From contig CAZUJU010000007.1 in assembly GCA_964620675.1 (NCBI GenBank), positions 1 through 64,000 on the forward strand: a stretch of 64,000 bases of DNA. Direction: 5' to 3'. The stretch comes from CAYSFW01 sp964620675. GTDB taxonomy: Bacteria; Pseudomonadota; Gammaproteobacteria; UWMA-0217. Under the pieces are notes generated by a model, which made no database searches, had not been told where the DNA came from, and saw only the letters and a list, made by a program, of their open reading frames with translations. A program made the position numbers and the translations under genes. This document shows positions 63,993-64,000 of the stretch, one piece after another. Positions within the stretch are counted from its first letter, which is position 1, and each line of letters opens with the position of its first letter.

Positions 63993-64000
63993 TCGGCCCC

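Overview
The window is a high-GC, gene-dense piece of a gammaproteobacterial chromosome. This rests on the gene content and order: rph-rdgB-hemW, the mrdA-rodA-mltB-rlpA-dacA-ybeD-lipB cluster, lptD-surA-pdxA, tamA-tamB, rlmJ, rluE and amgK-murU. I cannot fix the genus. A RegB/RegA-type redox two-component pair, an OprC/NosA-type copper receptor, a TorC-like pentahaem cytochrome and a haemerythrin with an FNR-type site upstream suggest a respiratory, probably facultatively anaerobic organism of the Chromatiales sort. No rRNA, tRNA, CRISPR array or intact insertion sequence was seen.

Layout. 0.1-5.8 kb: nucleotide and RNA housekeeping (rph, rdgB, hemW, a CPXCG protein), rpmE with its promoter and a DnaA-box cluster upstream, a short NADP-malic enzyme and a 5'-3' exonuclease with an odd start. 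5.8-10.3 kb: two tandem Slp lipoproteins, a glycosidase-like exported protein, rluE and an unknown exported protein. 10.4-13.8 kb: the mtnB-mtnD-mtnC methionine salvage operon, rlmJ and a small exported protein. 14.1-16.5 kb: an exported zinc peptidase followed by a separate protein resembling the prodomain of such peptidases, then duplicated terminators and a candidate small RNA. 16.7-21.6 kb: RegA/RegB, TonB and an OprC-like receptor. 21.7-29.6 kb: cpdA, a SirB1-like protein, amgK-murU, an overlapping carboxylate-amine ligase/M14 pair, a YdcF protein and lipA. 29.7-35.5 kb: tamA-tamB. 35.6-45.4 kb: the large minus-strand envelope cluster, with two copies of a structured palindromic repeat bracketing a four-gene block (repeat lipoprotein, Nudix, lipB, ybeD). 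45.7-51 kb: adk, then lptD-surA-pdxA. 51-64 kb: a PilZ protein with a decayed partial copy, an iron-sulphur flavin reductase, a COG4091 protein, a metallo-beta-lactamase-fold protein, PhoD, haemerythrin, pentahaem cytochrome, YpfJ peptidase, a broken Aer-like chemoreceptor, an LEA14 lipoprotein and the start of an SDR/NTF2 operon that runs off the window.

The genes form functional sets. Envelope building is covered by PBP2/RodA, lytic transglycosylases MltB and RlpA, PBP5, LptD/SurA and TamA/B. AmgK/MurU recycle muramate. LipB/LipA make lipoate. The Mtn operon salvages methylthioadenosine. TonB and the copper receptor stand together beside RegBA. The most interesting leads are the split peptidase/prodomain pair, the candidate small RNA at about 16.33-16.49 kb, an 11-base C tract in dacA that could cause phase variation, the non-canonical start of the exonuclease, and the structured repeats around the lipB block.
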